The notes below the pieces were generated by a model. It saw only the letters and a program-made list of their open reading frames with translations, did no database searches and was not told the DNA's origin. The translations under genes were made by a program, and so were the position numbers. 64,000 bases of DNA from Aureococcus anophagefferens (Eukaryota > Sar > Pelagophyceae > Pelagomonadales > Pelagomonadaceae): NCBI RefSeq assembly GCF_000186865.1, contig NW_008705575.1, positions 678,125 through 742,124 on the forward strand, written 5' to 3'. Positions 1 through 8,538 of this stretch are shown piece by piece (the stretch's first letter is position 1; each line of letters starts with the position of its first letter).

Positions 1-922
1 GGTCCGCCGCGGACATGTGCTCGAAGGCGCGGATGTCCGCGTCGGTGGGGGGATTGATCGCGGGGAAGTTCGCCTTGTCAGCGAACATCGACGGCACGGC
101 CTCGCGCCAGAAGCGGTCCTGGGCGTGCGCTGCCAGTTGCTCTTCGTCATAGTTGCCGAGCCCTTTTCGACGTTTCAAGCCGACCTTGCTCGCTGTTACA
201 AAGACTGTCCAGTGGCGGTGGTAATTATTCCAGCTGACGTTCATGTACTGCGACGACATCTCCGGCTTCGACTGGAGGACGCCGCCGATGTCGGCGTTCG
301 TCGCGCGGCAATGGCTCAGCCCGAGCTTGGCGATCTTGGCGTTGTACGCCCGCGCCGCCGCCTCCTCGTCGTAAAAGTACGCGATGTGGACATCGTTGCC
401 GTATTCGTCGCGATAAATGGCCGCCCATGGATTTTCTTGCCAGTGCCAACAGACCCCGTAGAACCGCGAGGAGAAATGCTTGCCGCGGCGGCCCGCGACG
501 GCGTCGTCGCTCGTCGCGGCGGCGCCGGGCCGCTAACCGGCGCTCGCCGACGTCGTCGCGTCGGGCGCCGAACGCTCGGCGGCGGGCGCGCGCGCGGGCG
601 CCTTGGTGCTCACCGGCGCGGCGTCGAAGTCGGAGTCGGAGGACTCGTCCTCGGAGGCCTCCGACACGCCCGTCGAGGGCGCGAGCGCGCGCTTCTCGCC
701 GCGGGTGCTCGGCTGGCTGTTGGAGGAGCAGAGCCCGCAGACGAACGCTTCGTTGTCGTCGTAGTGTCCGTCCATGATGGGCATCGATTCGAAACACTTG
801 GCGCACTGGTCCTCGTCATCGTCGTCGATGACGACGCATGCTGGCGGGGTGCTCGCGCGCCGAGGAGCTCGGCCCATCGCAGCAATCTCGGAGGCGAGAC
901 TTCTGGCTTTTGAAAATTGCAC
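1..922 (-). CDS. AP2-like domain protein, 3' end outside the window
   Basis: Minus-strand gene whose end lies beyond position 1. The N-terminus holds a CxxC...CxxC cluster (DQCAKC and VCGLC, roughly 858-735), a possible zinc ribbon, then an acidic Ser-rich linker. From about 480 down to 1 the frame encodes SSRFYGVCWH, a DEEAAARAYNAKIA helix and a second repeat starting SSQYMNVSW, matching the two AP2-like units of the plus-strand gene at 19642-20433. AP2 domains bind DNA, so a nuclear transcription factor is likely. A TAG at 533-535 lies in the same frame between the N-terminal part and the AP2 part. It could be removed by a small intron starting at GTTAGC, or be a real break. The AP2 homology is clear; the gene model is not. 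Confidence 0.6.
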
Positions 923-1024
923 TTCACGTTCGGTTCAAGCTTTCGTCGCGTCAGTCCTGCCTGGCGCGGCGCTTCTCTTCGCCTCAGTCGCCCACGGAAA
1001 GATCGACAAAAAAAATAGCCCCCC

Positions 1025-1872
1025 TCATCGGTCGGTCCGGGGCAGCTCGCCGAGCGCGCCGAGCACGAAGATGACGATCGTCGCGTAGAAGAGGAGCTGG
1101 ATGGAGCCGACGAAGCACTTGAAGGAGCCCATGTTGCCCTTGGCGATGGCCGTGCCCGTCCAGGGGCAGGTGTGGTCGAAGTCGAGGAAGGTCGCGTCGC
1201 ACCAGTTGCAGTAGCGGCTCCCCGGCGGCTTGTAGGTCTTCGCCTGGTCGTTCCACGTCCACGCCATGGCGCACTCGGGCACGGCGTCGAAGCGCGGCAG
1301 CATGCCCGGGTTGCGCGTCGCCGTGGACAGGAGCGCGGCGAAGGTGAAGGCGACGATGCACGCGTAGACGACCTGGACCCAGACCGCGAGGCGGTCGCAC
1401 CAGAGGAAGACCGCGAGCGCCGGACAGTAGACCGCGAGCGGGATCTGCGAAAAAAAAGGGCACGTCTCTGCGCGAGCGCCGGCAAAAAACGACAGGGACG
1501 CGGCCGGCGCGCCGTGACGAAGACGAGCATGGTCCAGTAGGGCCCGAGCATGGCCGTCGGCCGGCCCCGGGCGTCGCGCGCGAGCACGAGCATGTTGCCG
1601 ACGAAGCGCTCGCGCGGCACGCCGTACCTCTCGAGCAGGAGCCGCCCGAAGTTGGGGTCCGTCACGTCCTGCGAGGCCTACGCCGCGAGTGTGTATCGGG
1701 CCGAGGAAGGCTGCCACATCGTGTGACGCCGCGGACGCGCCGTGGGCTCGATGATGGGATTCGGGCTCGTCGCGAAGACGATTTCGGGCTGCTTTTGAAG
1801 GCTGGCCTCCTCGTCGCCGTCGGGCGCCTCGCGCGCCATCGGCGCGACTTCGATGTCGAGAGACGGCGCCAT
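1025..1872 (-). CDS. DHHC-type palmitoyltransferase, DHTC variant
   Basis: Membrane S-acyltransferase that transfers palmitate to protein cysteines. The last exon (1444-1025) has paired hydrophobic helices, then the Cys-rich domain with SRYCNWC, DFDHTCPWTG and KGNMGSFKCF, then a C-terminal helix. The catalytic tetrapeptide reads DHTC instead of DHHC; DHYC is known in yeast Akr1-type enzymes, so activity remains possible. A 74-bp intron (1445-1518) ends in a T-rich tract plus CGCAG. The middle exon runs 1668-1519. The first exon probably starts at the ATG at 1872 (MAPSLDIEV); its donor is unresolved, with a GC donor near 1743 keeping the frame. The cytosolic N-terminus looks disordered. Family is certain; the exon 1-2 junction is a guess. 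Confidence 0.75.
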
Positions 1873-1919
1873 GAGCGGCGCCCACTCGATGCTCGATATT
1901 TTTTGCCGCAGGAATGCAT

Positions 1920-1943
1920 GGCTCAACGACTGGCTCAACGACG
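1920..1943. repeat. Two 12-bp direct repeats upstream of the DHHC gene
   Basis: GGCTCAACGACT is followed directly by GGCTCAACGACG. A near-identical pair (GGTTCAACGACT twice) lies at 8361-8384 upstream of the unrelated minus-strand gene at 6037-8304. Its position just 5' of two coding starts suggests a promoter or 5' UTR element; the function is not known. Confidence 0.45.
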
Positions 1944-1969
1944 ACTGCACTTTGGAGCTGCCCCGCATG

Positions 1970-2145
1970 GTGAGTGCTTAGAAAAAATGCACGCCATCGT
2001 CGCCGCGCTGCTCGTGAGTGCCTAGGAAAAATGCACGCCATCGTCGCCGCGCTGCTCGTGAGTGCCTAGGAAAAATGCACGCCATCGTCGCCGCGCTGCT
2101 CGTGAGTGCCTAGGAAAAATGCGCGCCATCGTCGCCGCGCTGCTC
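1970..2145 (+). repeat. 44-bp tandem repeat, four units, carrying three upstream mini-ORFs
   Basis: Units start at 1970, 2014, 2058 and 2102. Each contains GTGAGTGCYTAG-AAAAATG followed by codons for a short hydrophobic start. Units 1-3 each encode the same 12-residue peptide MHAIVAALLVSA and then stop in the next unit. The fourth unit reads MRAIVAALLAAAARARPK and continues as the real protein. The repeat therefore duplicated the start codon and part of the signal peptide of the downstream gene, leaving three upstream ORFs. Confidence 0.85.
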
Positions 2146-3635
2146 GCCGCGGCTGCACGGGCGCGGCCCAAGGTCGGCGTCGCTTACACGCGCAACGGCA
2201 TCGGCGCGAACCGGACGGCGGCGCACCTGCGGCGCGAGCTGCGCAACGTCGTGCTGAGCGCCTGGTCCGTGCGCCGGCGCGAGACGCTGCCCCTGGCGCT
2301 CTTCACGGACGTCGACGCCGCGGCCGTGCACGCCGCGACGCGCGCGCTCTTGGGTTCGACGGAGAAGCTCTTCGACGTCGTGCTGCCCGACGGCCTCGCG
2401 TCCTTCGAGCCGCGCGACGCGCGCGAGCGCGCGCTGCTCTTCGCCGACGGCGGCGCGGACGTCGTCGCCCGGCGGCGCGCGAAGCTCCGGTCGCGCCTCG
2501 GGCGCCTGCTGAACCTCGCGCGCAAGCCCTGGGACCTCACGCTCTTCGTCGACGACGACACGTTCTTCTGCGGCGGCGCGCGGCCCGCGCCGGGCAAGCG
2601 GACGCCCCTCTCGGCGCTCCTGCACCGCCTCGCGCGGTCCAAGGCCTACGACGTCCGCGCCGGCGTCGAGCGACGGGAGTGTTTTTTCGCGCGAATGTCG
2701 CCCGAAGACGCGAAACAATCCGACCTCGTCGCGCTTGGTAGGTCCGCGCCCACGTCTTCGCCCGCGGCGACGACGAGGCCGCGGCGCGCCACGCGGCGAA
2801 GGAGTGCGTCTGGCGCCGCGCGGAGCACGTCGACTTCTCGGCCGTGCTCGAGGCCGGCTGCGCCGAGGAGGCGCGCGCGGCGCCGAGCGCCTGCGGCGGC
2901 GCCCAGGGCGGCGCGCTCGCGCTCGGCGGCGGCGCGCGGTCGCGGGCCTTCGCCCGGGACTGGGCCGACGCGTACCTCGCGCACTGGGCTGTGTGGAAAT
3001 CAACCACTGGTTTGGGACGTGCCGACCAAACTTTGAAATTCCCTAGCTCTGTCAAATCGAAGTCGATTCGGCTGATTTTTGGACGGATCGATTGCTCTCG
3101 TCGAGTCTTCGAAGCACAGCGAAAGTGCTCGTGGCAAAGCATTCGAATACGCGCACATTGAAGTCGGGTTGAAGATTTGATTTCCACACAGGCACTGGGC
3201 CGCGAGGCGGCGCCGCTCGACGGCGCCGCGGAGCGCACGTTCGCCAGCGACCAGCGGCCGCTCCTGGACCTCATGGCGCGGCACTGCGGCGATCTGGGAG
3301 CGGGGGGAGCCTGGGCGAAGACGAAGCACCTGTGGACGCTGGGGCCCCTGCCGGAGACGATGAACGTGCGAAGCCTGGAAGGCCCCGCGTCGTGCGCGAG
3401 CCCGCTCTTCGGCCCGCTGCTCTTCATTCACCACAAGCGCTACGTCAACGGCGGCGGCGTGCGCGACGCGGCGGCGCGGCTCGACGGGCTCTGCGGCGCC
3501 GCGAGCCGGCCCGTCGACGACGGCGGCCGCTGCTGGCTCGGCCGGCGGCCGCGCGGCAACGCGTCCCGGGTGCGCTGCGGCTGGATGACGCCCAAGGGCG
3601 CCGCCGCGGGCGTCGAATTTTCCGATAAGTTTTAG
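2119..3635 (+). CDS. Secreted or Golgi glycosyltransferase-like protein
   Basis: Starts at the ATG of the fourth 44-bp repeat (2119), giving a signal peptide or anchor (MRAIVAALLAAAARARPKVG). The DLTLFVDDDTFF segment looks like the metal-binding DxD region of nucleotide-sugar transferases. Exon 1 ends at 2652. An 89-bp introner intron (2653-2741) is removed exactly, giving KAYD-VRAHVFARGDDE. Exon 2 runs from 2742 to about 2987-2990. A second introner intron reaches 3191, and exon 3 runs 3192-3635 (LDLMARHCGDL...KTKHLWTLGPL). At that junction the frame needs a donor at GC 2988 or GT 2991, not the usual target-duplication donor. The TAG stop overlaps the stop codon of the opposing gene. Specific sugar and acceptor are unknown. 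Confidence 0.6.
2661..2741 (+). mobile_element. Introner family IE-3, 81 bp, forming an 89-bp GT-AG intron
   Basis: Flanked by the duplication GTCCGCGC (2653-2660 and 2742-2749). The donor GT is the first dinucleotide of the upstream duplicate and the acceptor TTGGTAG is the element end. Splicing restores one target copy and the frame. The body (GAGCGACGGGAGTGTTTTTT and so on) matches the element at 40203-40283, also an 89-bp intron. Only a weak inverted relation is visible between the ends (AGCGAC and GTCGCGCT). Confidence 0.85.
2989..3191 (+). mobile_element. Introner family IE-2, 203 bp
   Basis: Termini CTGTGTGGAAATCAA and TTGATTTCCACACAG are perfect inverted repeats. The 8-bp duplication is GCACTGGG (2981-2988 and 3192-3199). 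The acceptor CACACAG is the element end. Unlike the other copies, a donor at the start of the upstream duplicate (2981) would shift the frame. A donor at 2988 (GC) or 2991 (GT) joins AHW or AHWA to ALGREAAPL. Confidence 0.8.
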
Positions 3636-5902
3636 AGCTCCGGACGCGAGGCCACGACGCGCGCCGCGGCGACGTTGCCGGAGTCGTCGGCCGCGCGGAG
3701 GTCGACGGCGCCGAACGCGGCCGGCGGCGCGCCGTGGAGGAGCTGCCAGGGCTCGTCGCCCCAGCGGAGACTCCAGGTCACGTCCGGCGCGATCCTGTCG
3801 AGGGTCGCGAGGTGCCAGCGGCCCGGGGACCAGGACACCTCGACGGCGCCCACGTTCCCGCGCGCGTCCGACGCGCCGCCGGAGAGGACGGCGACGCCGC
3901 CGACGACCGCCGCGGAGCTCAGCGTGACCGCCGGCGGCTCGTCGTCCACCGCATCGTGGACGAGCCGGAGGGTCGGGTCGAGCGTCGCGGGGAGGACGCC
4001 CATGTCCTGGAACACGTTCACCGTCAGCTGCTGCAGGTCGCGGTCGGGACCCCGCGCGTCCTCCTCGACGCGGATGTTGTACTTGTTCGCGCGCTGCGGG
4101 TCGTTGGCGTCGTGCGTGGCGTCCAGCGCCCAGGCCCACTGCACCGTGCCCGCCCCGAACGTCCACGCCTTCGAGGCCGGGTCTCGGAAATAGACCTACC
4201 AGATGTGTCGATTTCCCCTTCGTTGTCACGGTCAAAAATCTCTCTAAAATCGTCACGGCAAAAGGAAGCTGAAACGCACCAAATTGTGCGTCGCGGAGCC
4301 CGAGTCGAACGTCGCGCCGTGGTCCATGATGCACTGCACGTTGTCGACGGACGTCTCCGAGAGCTTCTGGAGCAAAGGCGGCGACGCGCCGTTGTCGACG
4401 ACCTCGTCCCACTCGTGGCCCAGCACGCCGGCGAGCGCGACGCGCGTTTGTTTTCCCGTCCGCACGGCCGTGCCGCGCCACGCGCGGTGCGCGCCGAACC
4501 GCGCGCCGTCGAGGACGACGGGGTCGACGCGCTGCGCGTTGGCGGCGAACATGGTGCCCGTGAGCGCGTTCTCCGGCATCGCGCCCCGGGGGTTGACGGC
4601 CCGCGCGTCGCGGAACGTGCCCGTCCACTCGCCCGGCGCGTCGAGCTTCTCCAGCGACTGCGTCTCCTTGTAGATGACCATGGTCCGCGCGTCGCCCTTC
4701 GGGAAGCGCACGGCCCAGTAGGCCTCGTTCGCGCTCCAGAAATTCAGGTGCAAGCCCCTTGACCGCCAGCGCTCGAGGGCCTCGCGCTGCTCATAAGTCC
4801 AGTACTCGTCGTGCCCCACGGACACGTAGGCCCGGGAGCGCGAGAGGACGTCGTCCGCGGTCGCGGCATCCGCGAGATCCGCGCCCGCGCAGTAGTGGAC
4901 GTCGTAGCCGTTCCTCTCCAGGAAGCGGATCGCCGCGAGCTCCGCCCCAAAGGGCGCGTTCACGCTCCGGTAGTCGCGCGTGATCACGGGCGTGTTCAGG
5001 CTCCGCTTGTAGGCCCGCTTCGTCGCGTGGCTCGGGTCCGACAGGTTCATGAATTGTTTGTCGAAGGGCTCGTGCAAAAAGGGATACGTGAAGGCGCCGT
5101 AGGTCGTGTAGCCGCCGTAGCCGTTGTACGCGTGCCACGTGAGGTCCGCGGTCTGGAACACGAGGTCGCCGCGTTTCCGCGACCGCACGACGAAGAACGC
5201 GAGCGCCGCGCGCGGCTCGCGGAGCCGGAAGCCGTCGCGGAGCGCGTTCTTCCCGCCGGCGCCGTAAGCGTGGGGCAGCGACCCGTCCGGCGGCAGGGCC
5301 GGGTCGCGGCCCGCGACGGCGTGCTGCAGGTCGACGGCCTTGGGCGACGCGTCGGCGCGCCAGCCGACGGCCTGATCGTCGAGGACCATGCGCGCAAAGT
5401 AGAGGCCCGACGTCGCGTCCGACGGGATCGCGAAGCTCGCGCCGACGGCCCAGGGCCCGCAGTCGTAGAGCGCCGTCGCCCGCTCCTCGAGGCACGGCGG
5501 CTGCGCGGCCGACAGCGCCGACGCGTCGGGCCGCAGCGCGAACTCGCCGACGCGCCGCGCGCCCTTGCCGCCGTAGTAGCCGAGGCGGAAGGCGTCCACG
5601 CGCCGCAGCCGCTCGCCGGCGTCGATCTTCATCTTGAGGTCGACGGTCTCGCCGGGCAGGGCCGACGACACCGTGATATAGCCGCGCACGGCGGGACAGC
5701 CGGCGCCGTTCACATCCCAGTGGTCCGACGCGCTGCCGGGCAGCAGGTTCTCCGCGACGATGTCGTTCGTTGCGGCAGCGGCGCGAAGCAGCGATGCGGC
5801 CAATATTGCAGCCCTCGATGCGCTCATAGCTCGCTCGATGTCGTTGGTTGCGGCAGCAATGCCGAGCAATGCGCCCAAAATTGCGGCCCTCGATGCGCTC
5901 AT
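3632..5902 (-). CDS. N,N-dimethylformamidase large-subunit-like secreted protein
   Basis: The family (dimethylformamidase beta-subunit-like C-terminal domain) is known from bacterial amidohydrolases; the substrate here is unknown. Visible family-like segments are AFRLGYYGGKGARRV, DLTWHAYNGYGGYTTYG, VSVGHDEYWTYEQREA and LHLNFWSANEAYW, with TFGAGTVQWAWALD in the second exon, followed by a beta-sandwich-like tail. Exon 1 is 5902-4280. The intron 4196-4279 (84 bp, GTGCG...GGTAG) joins THNL to VYFRDPASKAW. Exon 2 is 4195-3632. The N-terminus is a duplicated signal peptide: MSASRAAIL-TNDI occurs twice in frame (starts at 5902 and 5827), so either Met could be used. The stop overlaps the stop of the plus-strand neighbour. 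Confidence 0.75.
5756..5902 (-). repeat. In-frame tandem duplication of a signal-peptide start, about 75 bp per unit
   Basis: Two units each encode MSASRAAIL, a hydrophobic stretch and AAATNDI. The period is a multiple of three so the frame stays open. The second unit alone would give a normal signal peptide ahead of VAENLLPGSASDHW. Confidence 0.8.
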
Positions 5903-6036
5903 AACTCAGCCGCCGAGAAATGCAACTTGCCGGAAAGGTGGGTGCAACATGGTCGGTGGCAACCTGGTCAACTTGAAGAGTGGCTTACCCGAAGCAATGC
6001 GCGGAGGCCAACTTAGATTGACGCAGCGCTCTCGGT

Positions 6037-8304
6037 CTAGGCGCAGGTCATCGCGGGGACGGAGAACGTGGCCGCGTACAGCGGGATCGTGCAGGCGAGG
6101 TGCGTGGCCCGCGCCGCGCCGGGCGCGAGGAACGCGAGGTCGACGCGCTCGCCCGCGGCGCCGCGGACCGTGACGTGGACGCCCGCGTCGTCGTAGGCGA
6201 TCGCCTCGACGCGGTCGTTGCTGACGGCGATCCACTTGGCCGTCTCGCCGAGGAACGCCCAGCCGTTGGGCAGCACGGGAGCGACGGTGTGGATCTCGAA
6301 GGTCCACTCGTCCGTCGGGGCGACGCGGAGGGGCCGGTCCCTCGAGAAGGCGACGGGCGCGTCCGTGGCGTTCGCCTCGAAGGCGACGAGGTCCCCGGCG
6401 CAGGGCGCCGGCGCGCCCCGGCAGAGCGCGTCCGGCGCCACGACGATCTTTTCCGTGGTGTTGGCGACGAAGAGGTAGCGGTAGTGGAGGCCGTCGACGA
6501 CGGCGGACGTCGCGAGGATCGGCCCGGACGCGAGCGCGGGGTCGGACCCCGCGAGCCCCGCGCGCGCGCGCAGCGCGGCGTCCAGGTACGTCGCCGGCCC
6601 GTCGGCCTGGAGCAGCTTCCCGTCCGCGGCGCACGACTTCAAAATCAGCGCGACGTCGGAGCCGTCGACGGGGTCGCTCGGCGCGACGGGGCCGGAGAGC
6701 GTCGACGCCGCGGCCTCGAGGCGGTTGTGCGGCTCGTGGGCCCCGGGGTAGCGCGGCGCGCCGCGCGTCGCGGGCAGGCTCCAGAAGTTGTCCTTCGTCG
6801 GCGTGACGCCGATGGCGCGCGCGAAGATGGAGCTCAACCCGAGCTGCCACTGGCCGTCGCCCGCGTGGTAGTCGCCGCTCGCGCGGGCCTGCGTCACGGC
6901 CTGGAGCTCGACGCTCTGGAGCATGTGGCGCGACCACGACATGCAGTACTGGATCGTCACGTCGTGGCGCAGCGCCGCGTCGTTCATCGCCGCGAGCCAG
7001 TCGCGCGCGAGCGTCGCGCTCTCGAGCGGCGCGGCCATCGCCGAGAACTCGTTGAAGAGCCAGTCCTGCTCGTAGGTCGCCAGGCCCCAGTCGTCCGCCG
7101 CCGTGCCGATGAGATGATCCCAAAAAGCCGGATCGTCGGGGAAGGCCCAGCTGCCGCCGTGCTTGCCGCCGCGCACGTCTTCGATGATGAAGTCGAAGTC
7201 GCCGCCGTTCTGCTTCGCGTAGACCGTCTCGCCGCTCCAGTAGCGGTTGTGGGCGACGATGGGCCAGCCCGTCGCGTCGCGCACGTGGCGCATGCCGCTG
7301 GGGAAGACGTCGGGCCGCGCGGTCCAGTTCGTGACGCCGCCCGTGTCCGTCGCCTGGTAGTACCACCAGCTGTCGAGCAGCACGTAGCGGTAGGGGATGC
7401 CCGCCGCTTCCGCGTAGGCGTGGACGTCGAGGATCGTGTCCTCCATGGTCTTGTTCTTCTCGGAGCCGTAGTAATAGAACGCGCCGTTGTCCGTGGAATA
7501 GCCCAGGTAATTCACCGTGAAATCCGCCTCGGCGACGACCCGGTCCTTGCCGTAGCGGCCCAGCAGCGCGGCGCCCCACGCGTCCATGGCGCCGTTGACC
7601 CCATCCTTCGAAAAGTGCACGATGGTCTCGACGACGTGGCCCGCGGGCACGGCCTTGACGCGGCCCATGAGGCCGTAGGTGAGGGCCCCGTCGTCGTCGA
7701 GGACGTGATTGACGCTCATGAAGCTCGACGCCGCGGAGACGACGGCCGCCGCGTCGTCGTCGAAGAAGCAGACGGGGCCCGTGTCCTCGAGGCCGCCGGC
7801 GAGGTCCGTGAGATTGCTCGTGTTGCCGACGGCGGCCCGGGACCCGAGCATGTCGCCGCGCCAGTGAACGAAGCCGCGGTCGCCCCGAACGCGCAGCGAC
7901 GGCCAGCCGCTGACGACGTCGTCGGCGTCCTCGAGGCCCGTGCCGTCGAGGCCCGCGGGGAAGCGCTGCGCGAAGATGACGGCGGACGCGTAGGCGCGGA
8001 CCTCGGTGACGAAGGGCGACCCGCCGGCGTCCCAGCTCACGGCCGTGGCCTCGTAGGCCCCGAAGCCGTCGGCGCCGGTTGTCCGCGTGGTGTGGACGTG
8101 CTTGAGCGTCTTCTCCGCGAGCGAGTAGGCCGCGCCGTCGGAACGCACCTTGACGTCGCCGCCGCGGAACCACGCGCTCCCGCCGAAGCGCAGCTCGAAG
8201 GCGCCGTCGTCGCTCACGGACACGTCGAGCGCCTGGCTCGCGCCGATGGGCTTCAGGGACGCGAGCTGGGCCGACGCGCCGGCGACGAGGCAGAGCAATA
8301 GCAT
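6037..8304 (-). CDS. Secreted glycoside-hydrolase-like protein with a TIM-barrel-like core
   Basis: A single long exon. I chose the Met at 8304 because MLLLCLVAGASAQLA is a clear signal peptide; the frame is open upstream to 8400 but that part looks like leader sequence. The N-terminal half is beta-rich. The centre has YRYVLLDSWWYYQ, GWPIVAHNRYW, FDFIIEDVRGGKHGGSW and YEQDWL segments, spaced as in GH36/alpha-galactosidase-type barrels. A beta-rich C-terminal domain follows. NxS/T sites such as NTSNLT and NKT suggest secretion. Family assignment is by motif resemblance only; substrate and catalytic acids were not proven. It could be a raffinose-synthase-like or other clan GH-D protein. Confidence 0.5.
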   Translation of the reverse strand: MLLLCLVAGASAQLASLKPIGASQALDVSVSDDGAFELRFGGSAWFRGGDVKVRSDGAAYSLAEKTLKHVHTTRTTGADGFGAYEATAVSWDAGGSPFVTEVRAYASAVIFAQRFPAGLDGTGLEDADDVVSGWPSLRVRGDRGFVHWRGDMLGSRAAVGNTSNLTDLAGGLEDTGPVCFFDDDAAAVVSAASSFMSVNHVLDDDGALTYGLMGRVKAVPAGHVVETIVHFSKDGVNGAMDAWGAALLGRYGKDRVVAEADFTVNYLGYSTDNGAFYYYGSEKNKTMEDTILDVHAYAEAAGIPYRYVLLDSWWYYQATDTGGVTNWTARPDVFPSGMRHVRDATGWPIVAHNRYWSGETVYAKQNGGDFDFIIEDVRGGKHGGSWAFPDDPAFWDHLIGTAADDWGLATYEQDWLFNEFSAMAAPLESATLARDWLAAMNDAALRHDVTIQYCMSWSRHMLQSVELQAVTQARASGDYHAGDGQWQLGLSSIFARAIGVTPTKDNFWSLPATRGAPRYPGAHEPHNRLEAAASTLSGPVAPSDPVDGSDVALILKSCAADGKLLQADGPATYLDAALRARAGLAGSDPALASGPILATSAVVDGLHYRYLFVANTTEKIVVAPDALCRGAPAPCAGDLVAFEANATDAPVAFSRDRPLRVAPTDEWTFEIHTVAPVLPNGWAFLGETAKWIAVSNDRVEAIAYDDAGVHVTVRGAAGERVDLAFLAPGAARATHLACTIPLYAATFSVPAMTCA

Positions 8305-8360
8305 TGAACGCGATGACGGAGATTGCATTCTTGTCGGCAGCCCCATTCCGTTCTTCCTTT

Positions 8361-8384
8361 GGTTCAACGACTGGTTCAACGACT
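8361..8384. repeat. Two 12-bp direct repeats in a divergent promoter
   Basis: GGTTCAACGACT occurs twice back to back between the divergent genes starting at 8304 (minus) and 8539 (plus). The same tandem 12-mer, with C for T at position 3, lies upstream of the DHHC gene at 1920-1943. Candidate promoter element; no known factor recognised. Confidence 0.45.
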
Positions 8385-8389
8385 GCTGC

Positions 8390-8485
8390 GCAAAAAGCAT
8401 TGGCCGCCCGAATGGGACGCTGAGCGACGATCAGTCGGAGGCAAAAAGCATTGGCCGCCCGAAAATGGGACGCTGAGCGACGAGG
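8390..8485. repeat. Tandem repeat of about 42-45 bp in the 5' region of the transporter
   Basis: GCAAAAAGCATTGGCCGCCC is followed by GAA(AA)TGGGACGCTGAGCGACGA in both copies, which start at 8390 and 8441. The second copy has two extra A. It lies within 150 bp upstream of the transporter ATG and may be part of the 5' UTR or promoter. Confidence 0.7.
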
Positions 8486-8538
8486 TGCAAGGCTGGGCAA
8501 CCATAAGTTTCTGGCGTCGTCGCAACGTCGCGCCGTGC

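Noticed and set aside
17..913. Long plus-strand open frame over the first 900 bp
   Set aside because: It is the shadow of the minus-strand AP2-like gene; composition is Arg/Gly/Val-rich and no family signal is present. High GC makes long antisense frames frequent throughout the window.
1970..2145. The 44-bp repeats as a CRISPR array or as an origin iteron
   Set aside because: There are no spacers, the units encode a duplicated translation start, and the genome is eukaryotic.
6100..8301. 733-codon plus-strand frame opposite the glycoside-hydrolase-like gene
   Set aside because: Antisense shadow with Arg/Ala/Val bias and no hydrophobic or motif structure, while the minus strand carries a signal peptide and enzyme-like segments.
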